Shown one piece after another: positions 63,490 to 64,000 of a stretch of DNA of 64,000 bases. The notes under the pieces were generated by a model that saw only the letters and a program-made list of their open reading frames with translations, was not told the DNA's origin and searched no databases. The position numbers and the translations under genes were made by a program. The first letter of the stretch is position 1, and each line of letters begins with the position of its first letter. Source of the stretch: Piezodorus guildinii (lineage: Eukaryota > Arthropoda > Insecta > Hemiptera > Pentatomidae); the NCBI GenBank assembly GCA_023052935.1, contig CM041298.1, positions 496,001-560,000 of the forward strand. Direction: 5' to 3'.

Positions 63490-64000
63490 GGTATTATTAT
63501 AAATAAACTACTATATTATTATCTACGACAATCGTTAGTTTTTATCGGCTTTTCATCACTTTCCATAAACAATTGAATTTCATACACAAAATTGAAGGCA
63601 GTTCAAAGGAAGGGAAGGAATTTAAACTATCGACATTTAAGCCCTTTCAGACTATTTTCATCAGTTACAATAATTAAAAGCTACATTATATTAAAGCCGT
63701 TTAAATTTTACATCAATATCGCGAATTTTATCAAAATCGTTAGATCCGTTTTTGGGAAAATCGAAAAAAGTTGCAAAATGCATGGTATACAATACCGGCT
63801 CTTCTTGTTAACCGAAGTATGAAAAAGTTGCTGTAACTTCTCGGGCGTATAGGTGTCTCAAATATGAAATTTGAGTTTCATAATACTTTTATTTTTCGCG
63901 ATAGACTTACCACACACACACAGACCTTTTTGCGGGACTCGGTCATTTGGACTCAGGGGACATTATAACGCATATTACTGTTGAAAACTGGAATTATTAA
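63490..64000 (+). mobile_element. Family D element, runs off the window
   Basis: Begins inside the core (AAACTACTATATTATTATC), includes ACATCAATATCGCGAATTTT, TCTCGGGCGTATAGGTG, a (CA)n at 63910-63921 and the CGGGACTCGGTCATTTGGAC segment. The 3' hairpin lies beyond 64000. Confidence 0.83.

Noticed and set aside
1..64000. CRISPR array or bacterial contamination
   Set aside because: No regularly spaced short direct repeats with unique spacers, and gene structure, SINEs and LINEs are eukaryotic throughout.

Overview
The window looks like AT-rich, intron-containing animal DNA, most likely from an arthropod and probably an insect. It holds one clear host gene, decapentaplegic (dpp, the BMP2/4 orthologue), on the + strand at 40192-42932. 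The evidence for the group is the Dpp-type mature ligand, the mix of mariner, Jockey, RTE-like and Penelope-like elements, and tRNA-derived SINEs. I cannot name the species. No prokaryotic operons, CRISPR arrays, rRNA genes or convincing functional tRNA genes are visible.

Layout. 1-40 kb is a transposon-rich region upstream of dpp. It contains a reverse transcriptase fragment (1-692), an RNase H-type LINE end (1095-1652), a mariner disrupted by a second mariner derivative (2953-4770), a recent 410-bp tandem duplication (5081-5965), many SINEs in three tRNA-derived families (called A, B, C here), and at least 20 copies or pieces of a roughly 0.9-kb non-autonomous family (family D) with Helitron/Helentron-like ends. 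GC-richer, apparently single-copy islands at 2541-2946, 10620-10860, 12085-12400, 16640-16800 and 30270-30700 stand out from the repeats and are the best candidates for regulatory DNA or 5' non-coding exons. dpp has two visible coding exons (40192-40446 and 42178-42932) separated by a 1.7-kb intron filled with retroelement debris. The first exon carries an apparent one-base deletion between the signal peptide and the prodomain. Three Pumilio-type motifs follow the stop codon. 43-64 kb is again mobile-element territory, including a young 5'-truncated Jockey insertion (60889-62155) with a 375-codon open frame and a 13-bp target duplication.

The most unusual signal is a set of palindromic insertions (21440-21753, 46390-46645, 55655-56203, with a related one at 60052-60537) and solo arms. 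Most carry a conserved hammerhead-ribozyme-like core of the kind known from Penelope-like elements (CTGANGA ... GAAACGT with a GCC/GGC stem). Two of these insertions have 13-14 bp target duplications, so they move as short inverted units without a visible reverse transcriptase of their own.

Limits: boundaries of old repeats are approximate to about 10-30 bp, family assignments come from reading motifs rather than a database search, and the repeat-family letters are local names.
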